Assembly (NCBI RefSeq): GCF_964204865.1
Contig: NC_135252.1
Coordinates: forward strand, 14,343,383-14,407,382
Length of the DNA stretch: 64,000 nt
Reading direction: 5' to 3'
From: Styela clava
Taxonomy: Eukaryota; Chordata; Ascidiacea; Stolidobranchia; Styelidae
The notes under the pieces were generated by a model. That model saw nothing but the letters and a program-made list of their open reading frames with translations, had not been told where the DNA came from and did not search any database. The translations under genes were made by a program, and so were the position numbers. Of this stretch, positions 1 through 13,500 are shown in pieces. How positions within the stretch are numbered: position 1 is the first letter of the stretch; every line of letters begins with the position of its first letter.

Positions 1-623
1 GTTGATGTAACCCTTTAAATATACAAATTTGGCGGCACGATTGCATAATTTAAGAAGATTTTCTAACAATTTCCCATATTGTTTATTGTATTCACTATTT
101 AGTATATTTTGATGTTGATATTGACGAGCTGCGGAAATTCAATAATTTATATCAAACTACTTTTAACAGCAACAAATGTATGACAGACATTAAGGAATTG
201 GTCACATATATGACCACAAATAATAAACGATCCAAATGGCCACTGTACAGCCAGCAAACTTATAGGGTGTTTGGCAAAATAGTTTTTTTTACCGCCCGAA
301 TTTTCTTTGCGTTCAATGAACCATTTGTAATCAAAGTGAGTTTCTCAATACCATATACACGGGCATTTTTCAATATTGAGTAAGACGTGTTCATATTAGT
401 AGACGTATACGGAATTATAATACACAGATTCAGGTGAGTTGTTACTTTCTATCTGGAGGTATAAACCTGTTGTATATTTTGTCTGGCGTGTATTATATAT
501 AGAACCCGGTATGAAATGTTTTGTTTGATTATAATTTTTGTATTGATTGCCCTATATCAAATTCACGATTAAATTTCGTGATTTACTAATTTAGATTCGG
601 CAAGGTACCTGAAAACGTTTACA
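1..623. other. Upstream non-coding stretch
   Basis: No supported coding exon. A perfect donor-like site (cag/gtgagt around 433) and an acceptor-like site ending at 594 could bound a 5' UTR intron of the gene that starts at 624; this is inference only. Confidence 0.3.
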
Positions 624-1449
624 ATGATTGTTGGCACTTGGCAGATATTTCTCCTCATGCTTCTTATTGTTGTAAACAAAACCCAATCCATCTCGATGAA
701 ATGCCCCAACTGCAACTTTTATGTTTTTATCATCACTGATGATTCCACTGGTACTGGAATTCAACGGGGAGCAAGGAATGAGAACGAAGCCATTAGAATA
801 CAGCAAACCGCTAAATCTGTAGAATTACATGGTGAGCTTACTGCAAAATGACTATTTTATTGCTTAAATTTCAATATTCTTTAGTCGAGTGAATTATTTC
901 AACAAATTATGAAGAATTAAACAAAAGTTATATTTTCGACCCACAACGGCAAACTCGATAGAACATACAATTTGAACCTAATTTACCTTTTATAACATAT
1001 ATATATATATAATAAATATGTTTCTAGTTATTACAGGCAAAGAGGCATGCAGTTCATACCCTAAATTAGCTTGTGGAAAAAATTCCAAATGCGATCCAGT
1101 AGAAGACGAAGTTCCGTATTATAAATGTTCATGTATAGAGGGAAATTACAAAGAAGTACGAGAAACTGAAAGATTTACTTGCTCAGGTACATACTCATAT
1201 GCACTCAATATTTTATAACATGTGATTATATAATATTAGAATGGGAAAAATTAAAAAATAACGTATTGAATGTTTTGGGTATTAAAAAAAAAATTCCACC
1301 CTTGCTCCCATTTTCATATCAAATATTTTTCACTTTACAAAAGTCTCCACTAATAGCATATTTTCTTAGTTTATAGCCTTCATTTTTATGAAGCTCGTGG
1401 TAAATAGTCCATTTTTTATTTCATTTCAGAAATTGATCGGGATCTGTAA
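624..1449 (+). CDS. Small secreted EGF-like protein (3 exons)
   Basis: Exons 624-831, 1037-1186 and 1430-1449 (stop TAA) join in phase 1 throughout to about 125 aa. Residues 1-22 form a signal peptide ending NKTQS. Residues ~25-69 carry a motif with CPxC near its start and GIQRG in its middle; I do not recognise it as a named domain, but the next gene repeats it. Residues ~70-120 are one six-Cys EGF-like domain (CSSY..ACG..C..YKCSC..F.C). The last exon adds only six residues. The protein looks like a short paralogue of the 3356-8304 gene, lacking its Ser/Thr-rich and hydrophobic tail. The start ATG is the first in frame before the hydrophobic stretch. The short last exon is the least certain part. 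Confidence 0.62.
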
Positions 1450-3355
1450 TCGTTGTACGAGGAAGAACATTTGGGGAATTATACATAGCCATGGAAGATT
1501 AATAACAACAACCTAAAAATATAAAACTGCAATGCTATTATTTATTTAGTGAATGCACTCATATTGATTTAATGCATTTCTTGTAATGAATTGTTTTCAT
1601 AAAAACTTATATCCGATTGCTTGTGCTTAAAAATGCTATTGCGCGGTATGGTAGTTGATTAAAATCCAACATATCAAGCATATCACATTTTATACTTTAC
1701 CTAGGATCGTTTTAAAACTAATTTAACAATATAAAGAATATTCATTGGGAGTTTAAATGTTCGCAACATTTTAGAAGATACGGGATGACGTTTTCAAACA
1801 TTTTCTAATGTGGTGATTAACGTCCTAAATTAAGAATAAAAATTGAAACTCAAACATTGTAATTTTGAGCATAAAATATGAATAACAAAGTAAAATTTCG
1901 ACATTTGTATACATGGAAAAATATCTAATATTGTAATTTTTAAACTGCAAAAGCTTCTAGTTGTTGGTGTACAATTGTGTTTAATTCAACATCTGATTTG
2001 CAACGTTATGTGTTAGGGCAACAAAGAGAATTGAACAAAAAATTAAACTCTGATGTATTATGATATTCAGGAAATATTTCTGTGTGAACCAGATAATTTT
2101 CATTCACAACATAAATCAGATTTCGAAACAGCAAATAAAATCCTATTATGCTTCAATTGCAATTTTATTTATTTACTTTAATTTATTGTCATTGTACATC
2201 ACAACAAGAACAAAATTCGGGCATTTGACACGATCATATTACAATGAAGTGATCTGGTCTAACATTTTTATTGTTGAATTGGATTTTACATTCAAGAAAG
2301 ACGTAAATTTTAACAACTTCAATTTGATCGCCTTTATTTAGTCAGGCATTCATGAAAAAGATAAAGGTTTAACCTAGGTAGCATAGTTTTTATACCTGAG
2401 ATTAATTTAGCTGAAAGACTAATTTATTGATCATCAGTTATTATTTTGAAATGTTAGTAAAAATAAATAGGACAAAAAGATTTCATGATACCATAATAAA
2501 TTACACCTAGTTGACAATAATCTAGACTAAATACGATATATATATATATATATATAGTAACCACACAACGTAACTCGGTTCGTGATTACGAAAAGATTTT
2601 ATTACCAAATCATGGCCCAACCCCGGATAGGAAGGTTAGGCTTTTTTACGCCTGATCGCAAATGTTAAAATATAAACACACCTAGGCACTCCAACGTTGA
2701 TCAAAACCAATTTGTGGGTATTGGCAAAAACGAAATGACATATTCGAAAAAGCAAAAAGTGGAAACAGAAAGCTTTCATGGAAATGTTGTGATAAAATGT
2801 TTATTTGATAGTAGTCTTTTCTTTGTAAATAAAGGATTAGTTTTGAAGTATAAGGACTTTTAATTTCTCTAAATTACATATCAATATGTTACAAATCATA
2901 AACAATGCAATGTTGTGCAGTATAGGAAGATCAGTATTCACAACAATGCCATTTATATCTTGAATATTATTTCTTTTGAGCTCGATTATTAATAGGTTAG
3001 CGCAGTTAGTTATTCTGTTTGTATAATGTTTTCATATTCAACATTCTATAATAACACCTTATAGCTAATTCATAAAATAAGGGAAATATATAGATAAAAA
3101 CGATCCTTTGATGGGTTAGTGGTGAAGAACTTGAGACATTTAAATGCCATTTTCGTTAGCTGTTTTGATATTATGTTCAATGAATAAACCCTTCTCACAA
3201 GGTCCTGTATACTGTTTATTGTTGTCTTCGTGTTTCTCCCGATACGACACTGGTCTTTGGTGCGATGAAACTTTTTGCAATCATTTTTTTTTTTACAAAA
3301 ACAGCTATATCTGCAGGCAGTAAGATTATTTACTTTTGTGCTTCATTAGATTGAT
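1450..3355. other. Intergenic stretch between the two paralogues
   Basis: AT-rich. No cysteine-rich exon or other supported coding signal seen on either strand. It holds an (AT)n run at 2536-2556. The ATG at 3265 opens a short hydrophobic frame, but it does not join well to the downstream exons. Confidence 0.4.
2536..2556. repeat. (AT)n microsatellite
   Basis: About ten uninterrupted AT dinucleotides. Confidence 0.85.
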
Positions 3356-6300
3356 ATGTTTCAAATTACAATACAATTATTGACGGATCTCGTCATTTTA
3401 GCTTTGATATCTCGAGGACAATGTGCTTCAGTAACATGTCCTGATTGCGAGTATTATATATTAATGTTAACTGCCGATAATGAAGGTGAGTGGCTTATTT
3501 GACTTTTGTTATCACAAAAAAACTGACACATGCGTTTGGCGATATTATAATCAACCTAATGAAATGAATAATAACATTTTGTTGCAGGTATTCAACGTGG
3601 TACAAATACCTCAGAATCAGTAATAAATATGTGGAACTTGTTTGAAACGTTCAATTCTAAAAGTGAGTTGAATATAATTTAGTTGATACTTCAACCCCTT
3701 TTCCTAAATATTATAGCCTCACATTTTCGATGCTGCTCAGACGTCAAAAACATAAACTCCAAAAGGATCCAAATCATGACATAGATGAAAAAATGTGAGT
3801 TCCTGTCCAGAGATGGAAAACCCGTGACCAGCGAGTGACAAAGTGACCCATCATCTTTTTTGTGACCCACCAAGTCACTAACTAATAAAAGAAACCTACC
3901 AACATTTCAAAGTTAAAAACTGATAATAAATTAGTATAGGCAATAATTCAATCCAACAATAAGTGAATTACTATAGTATATCAGTATATTACATTGTTAA
4001 AACTTTTGTATTGTTATTTTTTTGCAAAACTTTTTACAGCGGTTATCCTTCGAAAATGCAAAAAACAAAGGAGGCCACAGCATATTTTGGGGAGTAGGGA
4101 AGAACTAGATGCTACTTTTCAGTTTATGTTTTTCTTACACACAATCCCGTTTAGTAAACAAAGCTTATTACACTTAATTCACGACTACAGGATTCTTAAA
4201 TAATAATGGAGCTGGATGATAGTGAATTCAATACGGTCGAAAAATATAATTCTTTCAAAGTGTAATACCCTTCCATACAATTTTCAACCATAATGTTTTT
4301 TAGTGATTCATACATGCGAAGCCGTGTTTTCGCTCATGAATTTCGTAAAATATTTTACCAGCCCACTGTTCTGATGTAAATACTGCATGAGTTAATATTC
4401 AAATACACAATATCAAGCAAGAATTGTAAGACTATCAGAAAAATGCAACAGCATGACCCATATTTATGACCCACAATTTTCTTTTCTATATCGAAAATAT
4501 AGTTTTTAACCCATTTATTAAAAAACTTCCACCAATATTGCCGTGGTTAACCGCGTCTAGGGCACCATTCTGTTTTTTAATATGACCGTGAAACAATAAA
4601 GATGTGTCAGCTACAATAAAGAAAACTTCTTTGTCGAAGTTGCTATCCTTTTGCATTTTTCAATAAAAGTGTAACATTGATTTGAAATGCACAGACTACA
4701 GTGATGAATTTTAACCTACTCAGGGCATGGTGACCCCCCCCCAACAAAAAAAACTTAACTTATACAATATGTTCCAAATAAGCTGGTTTCCGCTTTTTGT
4801 GTCACTCTATACCAGCGTTTCACAAACTTCTTAGGCCACAGAACACTTACGATTTTTATCTCGTCTCGCGGAACACCAACAAATGAAAGGATAAAATTGA
4901 TAAAGAACACTCGGAAGACGCCAGTGGAACACTAGTGTTTCACGGAACACAGTTTGGGAAACGCTGCTCTATAGTATACTTTCTTATAAAAATCACTAGT
5001 ATTTTGGTATAGGCTAGCTACTCCATTCAATCCAAGAATGTTTCATAAATTAAAAAACGATTAAATTGAAGTGTGAATCCCAAATTTGTGCTAGTTTAGC
5101 CACACCAAATTGCTTGATACGAGACAGTTGAAAATTTGATTATTAAAAAGATGTTCTATTCAGTGACAACGGGAAACGAAGCTTGTACTTCGTATCAAGA
5201 TAAAGCATGTGGGTCAACCTCAGCAATCTGTTCTCCAGGATCAGATGGTGCTGTTTATTTTCATTGCCAATGTGTCCCTGGATTTACGGAAACACGAGAA
5301 ACCCAAATATATTATTGTACAGGTTGCAAAATTTTGATTTATCTCTGTATATTTTTACTTTTATTGGGCTTAATCTTGAACGATTCCTTTAATATATTTT
5401 TGAATTTACTGCCATCTCGTGGCTTTTAGAAAAATGCTTCACTCGAACTTATACTGATGATTATCAAATATCTTCCCTTGTAATATTTTAAGGTCTTGAT
5501 ATCATACTTTTCATATGATTGAAAAACGTTACATAGCTGTTTTGAGGTTATAAACGTGAACTGAACGTAATACGTCTTACAGAAAAAAACATTTAAAAAA
5601 AGTTGAAAAAAATTGCAGCAAAATTACTTACAGAGTCTTCGACAATAGATACTGCAATGTCTTCATCAGTTCCAACAACAACAACTATTGCTCAATATGA
5701 GAGAAACGCAACAATGACAACACTTAACTCAGGTCTGACATGTCATTCTTGCACGTGTACAACTAAATGCAGACTTTTATTCCTGGGAACGACCAAATCA
5801 ATAAATTGAAATTCAAGATGAAAAAATTGCTTACAAAACATTACTACTATGTATGATTGTATAAAGGACATATCCTGCCTGAGCCGTGCAATTTTTTATT
5901 CACAAAATTAAGCGAAATTGTAATTCATTCCTGTTTTTCGTATGTCAAGTATTGTGGTCTAGTCTAGACTTCAAATGATTCAATAAGATAACATGTAAAG
6001 AGTATTTGTTTCATAATTGTCTTCTTATTGGAATTACCAACATTTTCAACAACTCTATACAGCAGGCATTAGTCAAGAGTATAATGTGATCTATTATTTG
6101 TTCATATTCGATATAAAAGTTTTAACCGCAGTTTTTCCATCCCGTCCACAGACACATTATGAGGGTGATGCGTTAATCTGGCACTGAACATAAAATTGTA
6201 AAACCTGGTAATTTTAAACACTGCAAGATCATCACACAACTAACGATATCATTTATTCAGATTTTCTCACCACAACTACAACAGAGGGGTCGACTTCACC

Positions 6301-8304
6301 TACCAGATTGTCAACAATGACTATTTCCGCAGAACTGATATCCAATAGTAGTTTTACAAGTAACTTAAATTTGCAAATGTTACATTTATATTACTATCAT
6401 AATTATATTCAATTTATATATAATCCTCATACGCATTTACACGTCGGGCATCAATCACTTCACGGGTTAACAAAGACTGAATCCCAATTCAGTCATATTT
6501 TTTCATAATCTTTAGTCAGAATTGTTTTTAAATTCCCATATTTATCCTTCTAATTAGTTATTGAGCTTTCTCAATTTCAAGTACTAGTCTGATTCCGAAC
6601 GATAGCTATATAGATTATTGCCAAATTGCACCTTTGATCCTAGAAGGATTGCTAGAAGATGTTCATCTTTTTATAATCTCATCGGATCTATTCAGTGATA
6701 ATTATAGTGATTTTGAATTCACTTTGAAGTGGAAAAATTGAATTTTATCAGCTGAGGCAGCAACAAATAAAGCCTCACCGGCCGATAACATAGATTTACA
6801 TGCTACTTCGAGTTCAATTACGACTTCCACAACAACATCATCAGCAACAACAACTTCAAGTAGGTTTCCACTCCTTGATATATTTTTGGGGGATTAAGTC
6901 GTAACATAATCTGAAAATTATCAAAAATGGCTTCCATCCCTGCAAGAAATATATGCTACGGAAGCAATTATTGAAAAAGAAATACAATCATAAATATTCA
7001 ATATTTTGCTACATGAATTTCGTTTCATACTTACTACTTTGGTATTCTAGAGCAGGGCTACCCAACTATTTTACCGAAGATCTGCATTGAAAACTTCAAA
7101 ATTATTTGGGTCCGGCGTTTCCAGAAATTATATTTCGGCATCCGTAAACGCGCACTTCCTCGACCGGCTAATGATTATCAGCTAATCAAGATTGTTTATT
7201 ATGGTGTTATAGTTCTTTTCATATATATTCAAAACAATAAAAGTCATTTTATAATATGAAAATTAAAAGTGGGGCTAATGATCCAAAATAAAGAATTAGG
7301 TGCGGTCCGAATCAAATACTTAAAAGGTCCGGATTCGGACCATGGTCCGTCAGTTTAGTAGCCCTGTTCTAGAGTAGTATTATTATCTTAATTAAATTTT
7401 TATCTAAGTAGTCCGAATGAATTCACAGGTATCATACCAGGACAGAGTTCACATACCAGCAATAACATGGCATTGAATTCAACTTCGATCTCCACCGCGA
7501 CCTCCACAACAACACCACCAACAACTGCAACTTCGAGTAGGTTTTAGATTCATGATATAGTTGTTAATTAAATTATTCTGCTACCTTTGGAGAAAAGCTG
7601 ACTTAAAAAGAAAGACATCTCACAAAATGAAAGGATTTTTGTAAATATCTGCGTGATTTTGATACCATATCGTTTTGGTACTTATATATACTTTTTATTT
7701 CGTTTTATACATATATATATATATGGCCACCTACGACCATACGCTATAAAAGGTACTCCCGTAGTATGTGAACCACGATGGCGAGCACCGGAACGTAGTA
7801 TGTGTACCAGGTTAGGGTTAGGCCATAAGTTTATTCCATTTTTCCTTATTTTAGTTCTATTACAAGTTCGAGGACCAGCCAAGTGACTCCCGTAGTATTT
7901 GTACCTGAAATTATGGCCCAATTAATTATTATAATAAATTATTTGGTTCATATACTACGGGAGCACCCTATAATACATATATATATGCCCACCTATGACC
8001 ATACGAGATAAAATCTGCTACCAACGTACCAATGCCACATAAATAGTCTATTCTTGGTAATTATAGGGCAAACGTGAATTGGATAAACAAGTTTAACCTC
8101 CATCTGAACCCAACGGCATATATGCATTTAATAAATTGTAGCCCTGGTTATCAGTGCAAATAAACATACGAGGTTGATCTATGTGCTTTTGATATTTTAC
8201 AAATATATTTAAACATTTCAGCATCAAAGAGCGGAGCAGAGAAGTGCGTCACAGGAACCAAAATGCTTTTAATAAGTCTTGTTTTTTATCGATTTTTGGT
8301 GTAA
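3356..8304 (+). CDS. Secreted/GPI-like EGF and mucin-like protein (8 exons)
   Basis: Exons 3356-3485, 3588-3662, 5164-5322, 5619-5732, 6261-6359, 6752-6859, 7429-7536 and 8222-8304 (stop TAA); every junction is phase 1 and the sum is 876 nt (291 aa). Residues 1-25 look like a signal peptide. The next ~43 residues repeat the CPxC...GIQRG motif of the upstream paralogue. Exon 3 (residues ~69-121) is a six-Cys EGF-like domain. Exons 4-7 (about residues 122-264) are dominated by Thr and Ser, as in O-glycosylated stalks. The last exon has a small-residue linker, a Cys and a C-terminus of about 13 hydrophobic residues, as in a GPI-anchor signal or a short membrane segment. AATAAA signals follow at 8322-8335. 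It probably acts at the cell surface or in secreted matrix; the ligand is unknown. Confidence 0.68.
4813..4966. mobile_element. hAT-type MITE, 154 bp
   Basis: The ends are inverted: CAGCGTTTCACAAACTT at the left, and the complement of AGTTTGGGAAACGCTG at the right. It is flanked by CTCTATAC (4805-4812) and CTCTATAG (4967-4974), an 8-bp target-site duplication with one mismatch. It lies in the large intron before the EGF exon of the mucin-like gene and has no coding capacity. Confidence 0.8.
7053..7366. mobile_element. hAT-type MITE, 314 bp
   Basis: Inverted termini (CAGGGCTAC at the left, GTAGCCCTG at the right) and a perfect 8-bp target-site duplication TTCTAGAG at 7045-7052 and 7367-7374. 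It sits in an intron of the mucin-like gene and encodes nothing. Confidence 0.88.
7752..7967. mobile_element. Fold-back MITE (family 1, copy 1)
   Basis: Terminal inverted repeats of about 23 bp: GGTACTCCCGTAGTATGTG at the left and its near-perfect complement at 7945-7967. Flanks CTATAAAA and CTATAATA suggest an 8-bp target duplication with one mismatch. An internal segment includes GGTTAGGGTTAGG. The element is further flanked by a ~34-bp direct repeat (7718-7751 and ~7978-8014). It lies in the last intron of the mucin-like gene. Relatives are at 35634-35731 and about 42537-42650. Confidence 0.75.
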
Positions 8305-8321
8305 TCATTTATCATAATTCA

Positions 8322-8335
8322 AATAAATAAATAAA
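8322..8335 (+). promoter_or_regulatory. Poly(A) signals of the mucin-like gene
   Basis: Overlapping AATAAA motifs, 18-31 nt after the stop codon at 8302-8304. Confidence 0.7.
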
Positions 8336-10575
8336 TTTGTTGATAAAGGTTGCCGTCAATTTGGGCGATATTTGTTTGGAAAGCATAAGATAAAATTATT
8401 TAGAACAGCGTGCGATTTCCAAAAAATGCAATTCGAGCGTAAATTAACTGTATTGAAAATGAGGAAAGCATTTACTATATTATACAAATACAAATATAAA
8501 CGGTATACCTGAAACAGTGCAAGTTCGAAAATACCGCGACAAAACGGCATTCTTTAACAGAAACCAGACCATGTTCGAGAAGGCATGAGAAACGACGTTA
8601 TCCCTTTTCGTTCTACACAACTCAAAACGAATGTGGTTGTCGATACAAACTTTAACAAATCGAAGAAAAAGATAGTGTGGAAAAACTAAAAATGCGTATA
8701 ATTTTACTGTTTTTATTCACACCGTCACTTTTTAAATTAAAACAGATCAAATTATAATAGAGTATCAAATATAATAGTATCAGTATTGGCTCTTGCGCTA
8801 ATAAATGCTATCTTTTTTAAATAAATCGTTTTTTTTTTTTTGGTGACTTGATTGGATTTTCCAGTAATAAAAAATCTTTGAAGAATGTTTGCCTCCAAGT
8901 CAGCGATTTTTTGACGACTCAACTTACGGAATGTACAGTAAAACCGTTTTAGAATAACACAACGTTAGGGTTAGGAACTATATTCAAAATAACTTTAAGA
9001 TCTAGATTAAAAAAGCCAAGAATCCCGTGATCCCGGGATCGCAACACTAAAAGAGAATTATTCATAAAATAAATTAATAGTTATTTTGTACTTTGAACTC
9101 ATCATTGAACATACGTGTTTCAATGAATCTGAATCGATAATTTGAGCTGAGAATTCAAAATTGTTGTTGCACCAAATACTTATATTTTACACAAATACTC
9201 AAATTCTACTTCATGAGATGTTAATTTCTGCATTACATTTCACTATTCTTTACATTTGTAATAAAGTTAAAAAAACAAACGATGCACACTGATGATAACA
9301 GGATATCTTGTTTTGTATTTTTGAACTCCGCTTGAGGCAAATTCTGACATGAGACGTTACGGGCGACACATGCGTCATTCAATTTAATGAATTTCGTATG
9401 CGCTTCCATTTATTATATTGTTTCAAATAAAAAACAATTCAAAAAACATGAACATTACCCAAAATTGGATATAAAATAATAGAAGGCGTTGAAATACATT
9501 TTCAATGCGAGTAGATTTTAGCATTGAAGAAAATTTGTTTCAACAAAATTTTTATTCGAAAATCTGCATTATTGAAAAAAAAAAAATTGGGCAAAGAAAT
9601 GACTACATGTCGTTTGCATGTGGGAAGCGTCAATTTGCTATTTGGCATTAAGGAATGGCATTTCAAAATGAGGCATTACTAGACATCAAAACTACAACTT
9701 ATGAACTGATTTGTTTGCTATTTTTTTTATCTTGTTGTTATTGTTGTCATAGAAAATCGTTCATATTAAATAGTTGTTTTTAAAATAGAACTCCTATATG
9801 TTATTTTAGTTCAGTCATTTATTTTATTTGGTATAAAAAAATTTTGGTGCACTAAATTAAACAGAAATTATTTACTTGAAATGAGGAAGTACCTATGCGA
9901 TACTCTGCTACATAGCCTATAATTTGACTGTTAATTTATACTTCCACGAGGAAAGTAATAAAATCTCGTAACGCTGTCTAGTACGTTTTGTATTTTGTTT
10001 TGAAGCATTTTGAAATAAAAATTAATATAATGCTAATGTTATTGAGATACTCACCAAAACATATATACCTATCTTTCAATTCTAACTTCGTTTTGTATTT
10101 TACTCAATAAAACTTACTATTCATCTACATTAATTAATAACTTTTTATATCTATAGATTGCGTACTATGTACTTTATTTTAAGCATATGGCAAATATTCA
10201 CAAACATGACGTTATGCTATTTTATGGTTCACATTCAAAATAATTTAAACTGGTTCTAAGGAACAGGTAATGTCACTATGGGTTGTTTGCGTTTCTACGT
10301 GCTCAGATGCTTTTAAAATAAACTAAATTAATTCTAAATTAGGTGCTGATTTAGATAAAATACAATAAAAAGTTACCTTCAGGGCATAACTTCGCACTAT
10401 ATTATCTGATTAAAAAGAATAAATCGTGAAGACCGTACCGGGGTATTTATGGCACTTGTGGCATTGCATAAACATTGAAAATCTTTCTGTGTGTCAGTCA
10501 GGCAGAATGAATGGTGATGTTCTCATGAATAAAAATGATTATTTTCAAATTTTTTTTTAGTTTAAAATTTACAAC
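8336..10575. other. Intergenic stretch
   Basis: AT-rich. No exon with supported splice sites, RNA gene or clear transposon ends seen on either strand. A GTTAGGGTTAGG motif near 8965 resembles the interior of the fold-back elements but lacks recognisable ends. Confidence 0.4.
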
Positions 10576-13500
10576 ATGTTATACGCTATAAAAATATTGT
10601 TTATACTTGGAGTATGTTTCTCTGTTTCGTGTTTGGCAAAGCCGGGTGAGTCATTTTAATATTATATATGTTAAAGGGCTCTCTAACGATGAAATTTTGA
10701 GAAAGAATATCATATAACGAGAAATTTACTTTAAATGTATATTCGATGGAGCGAGTCAAATGAGTTTTTTCATTTTTGACAATATACACTATTTGAAGAA
10801 AATATCTTTTATGTATACGGCTGTGGTTTTTAGTTGGGATTCCGCCAGTCCAGTTCAGGGGGTTCCACAATTTTCATATAAATCTGCAAGTTTCATTCAA
10901 AAATTCGAGTCTATATTATTATTAATATTAATACGTTAATACGTTTATTAAGTTTATAACCAAATACCTATTGGGCTTACCCTATTTTAAGCTTGCTATA
11001 CTTTAACGATAATTTTGTTTTGTCAGTATAAGGTTTGATTTCATGTATGTATTCGTGGTTAAAAATATCAGACAATAAAAGACAATTAAAGTGTGGAGCA
11101 GGGGTTTCTCAAGTCTCTGGAATGTTTCAAAAAGATTGAAAGCCATCGGTATACGGAATAGAAAACCGCAAATATTTATTTCCACTTACTTCGCATAAAA
11201 ATAAAAGTTTTGTTGCTCACTTCATATAGAGTAATAAATCAAATTGTTTTTCACCGAGAATGAAAACAATGCATTTTCATAGACTAGTAATAAAACTCAT
11301 TTCATTTAAGGAAAAGGAAAGAGTAAAGGAAAGGGAAAGCATTGTCTCTACAATCCATGTCCGCGAGGCAAAATATGCCACATAAACGGAAAATGCATCG
11401 GTTCGTATTGTTTGTGTTATAGTTTAGTTTGAATTCACAGGTTTAGAAACAAGCGAGACTTGTGATTTGTACAAATAAATTGACCTACATAACAAATGGA
11501 AGTAAATATCACTACAGATATATGTAATATATTCATTTAGTAAGTCTCATACATGGCACTTCTTAGTAAATTGTATACGATATTCTATAAAGCGATTGGG
11601 AACTTAGGATTTTGCTAAGACAATTAAAGCTAAGACACTTTCGGAAATTAGAGATTCTTTAACTGCTTTTTTAATTTGAGGTTTTAAAACCTGTTATTTT
11701 TTTTATAAAGCGGGATAACGGTATAGTTGTATATTAAATTTTACTTGATTTTTTTATAAATCGTTCCATATTCTGCAGGTAAACCTTTTCCTTTGCCGCA
11801 TCCTTGCGCAAACAAATACTGCCCACCTAAAAAAGTTTGCAAACTTGGGAAATGCGTTTGCAAAACAGGTGTGGAAATCGCTGGAAAATGCTTGCGTGAG
11901 TATTTTACAACTTAATTTTTAATGTGTTAATTTTACCTATTATAATTTCGAAAAAGATTTTTAAATTCAATCAAGACTGTATGGGCTGGATACCGAATTG
12001 AGATAATGTACATTGAAAAATTATATATACTGAAATTATTATGCGCTAAAATAATGTTTAAGCTGTTTTGATCGCGTTATTACTCATTTTAAGCCCATTT
12101 CTGATTAAAAAATCAAAAAATATCAATTTGTGTAGGGCAGCTATTAAGCTGGACTGATTAATCCTAAAATGCCCTTGGGCGACATGCGTGCATTCACGTG
12201 TTTGTTGTTGCATTATAAATGTCAAACCCAAGATATGAGTGAAAAAAAATAGATTTAGATTTAACAGCATACGTCATTAAAATCTTGATGATATTTACTC
12301 GTATAGGTCATACTACGAAATCATTTTTTTTAATCAAAGCTCGCTTATCATTAACATCTAACTATTATAACTAACTATTTATAACGTAAAATTTTGTCAC
12401 GACTGGAAGGATTAAGAATTCGCACTGGCTTTAGCTTCCAAACTTTGTCGTTACCTAATCTACGAGACTGTCTAATATAGGAAAATGTAGAACAAAAAGT
12501 CGTGTGAGAGTTAATCTCGTTTACACGATCCGATTTCCTAAAATAGGTGAGTTAAAATTCTGTTTAAAACAGGGAAATCGAAAATTAACGCACTTTATAG
12601 AGCCGTTCGTAAATATTGTAGTTAAAATTAACTAAAGGATCCATTATATTAAAAGTAAAAAGGAAAAAGTTGAACAATATTCTGTTTTGGCATAATTAGC
12701 AGTATAATAAGAAGAATAAAGTACTTTTAAGCAGAATGGCTAGCAAATAATCTGAATGCGGCAAACAATTAAAAAACCGAATCTGTACTGTTATCTGTTC
12801 TTTATTACAGAAATGCTTAAACTTCATACCCTGAAATTGTTTTGCACTGGTTTCATGATCACTTTGTTAGGTTTACTCTTAACAATCAAGCTTTATTGGC
12901 ATAACAACACTCATTGTTCGATATGATCAAATATTTGTGCCAACGATTAATATTAACATTTGTCTTGCCTGTCCATTTATTTTTATTCAATAGTTTTAAT
13001 TAAAGTCCATTTTTTGATGAACCCTTAAAATTGATTTTTAACGAACTAACAAACACAACCATTTTCAGTACTGCCAAGGTATTGCCCGTATGTTCCTTGT
13101 GGAAAAGGGAAAAAATGTTTCAATGGAAAGTGCATTGGTAAGTAGCGGTCATATCATGGCCCTTGTCATAGTTTCTAGGCATTACTGAAACTAGTTTTGA
13201 ATACTCCATGTTTTTGAAATATAAGTATTTGCTTAATTGAAAAAAATCTTTTTTGTTCTTGTGTCGGAGACTTGTATCTCTATAATCTTTACGAATTTTG
13301 TCTTTTCAAACATCTGAATTAAGACACGAACGAAACTCCTCCGTGTTTACCGTTTTCTATTAATAAATTTGGCCGTAAACAATATTGGTGTACAGTTGCA
13401 ACAACTAGAAACAATGATTCATCAAAAACACATCAGTATAGCAGACGAGGACACTTTTTCAAATGTACAGACATTTCATTGTAGGATATGCTTTTGAGCA

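Noticed and set aside
3790..4480. GTGACCCACCAAGTCAC and TGACCCAT motifs suggesting another hAT element
   Set aside because: A CAGAGATGG-type left end is present but no matching right end or target duplication could be found.
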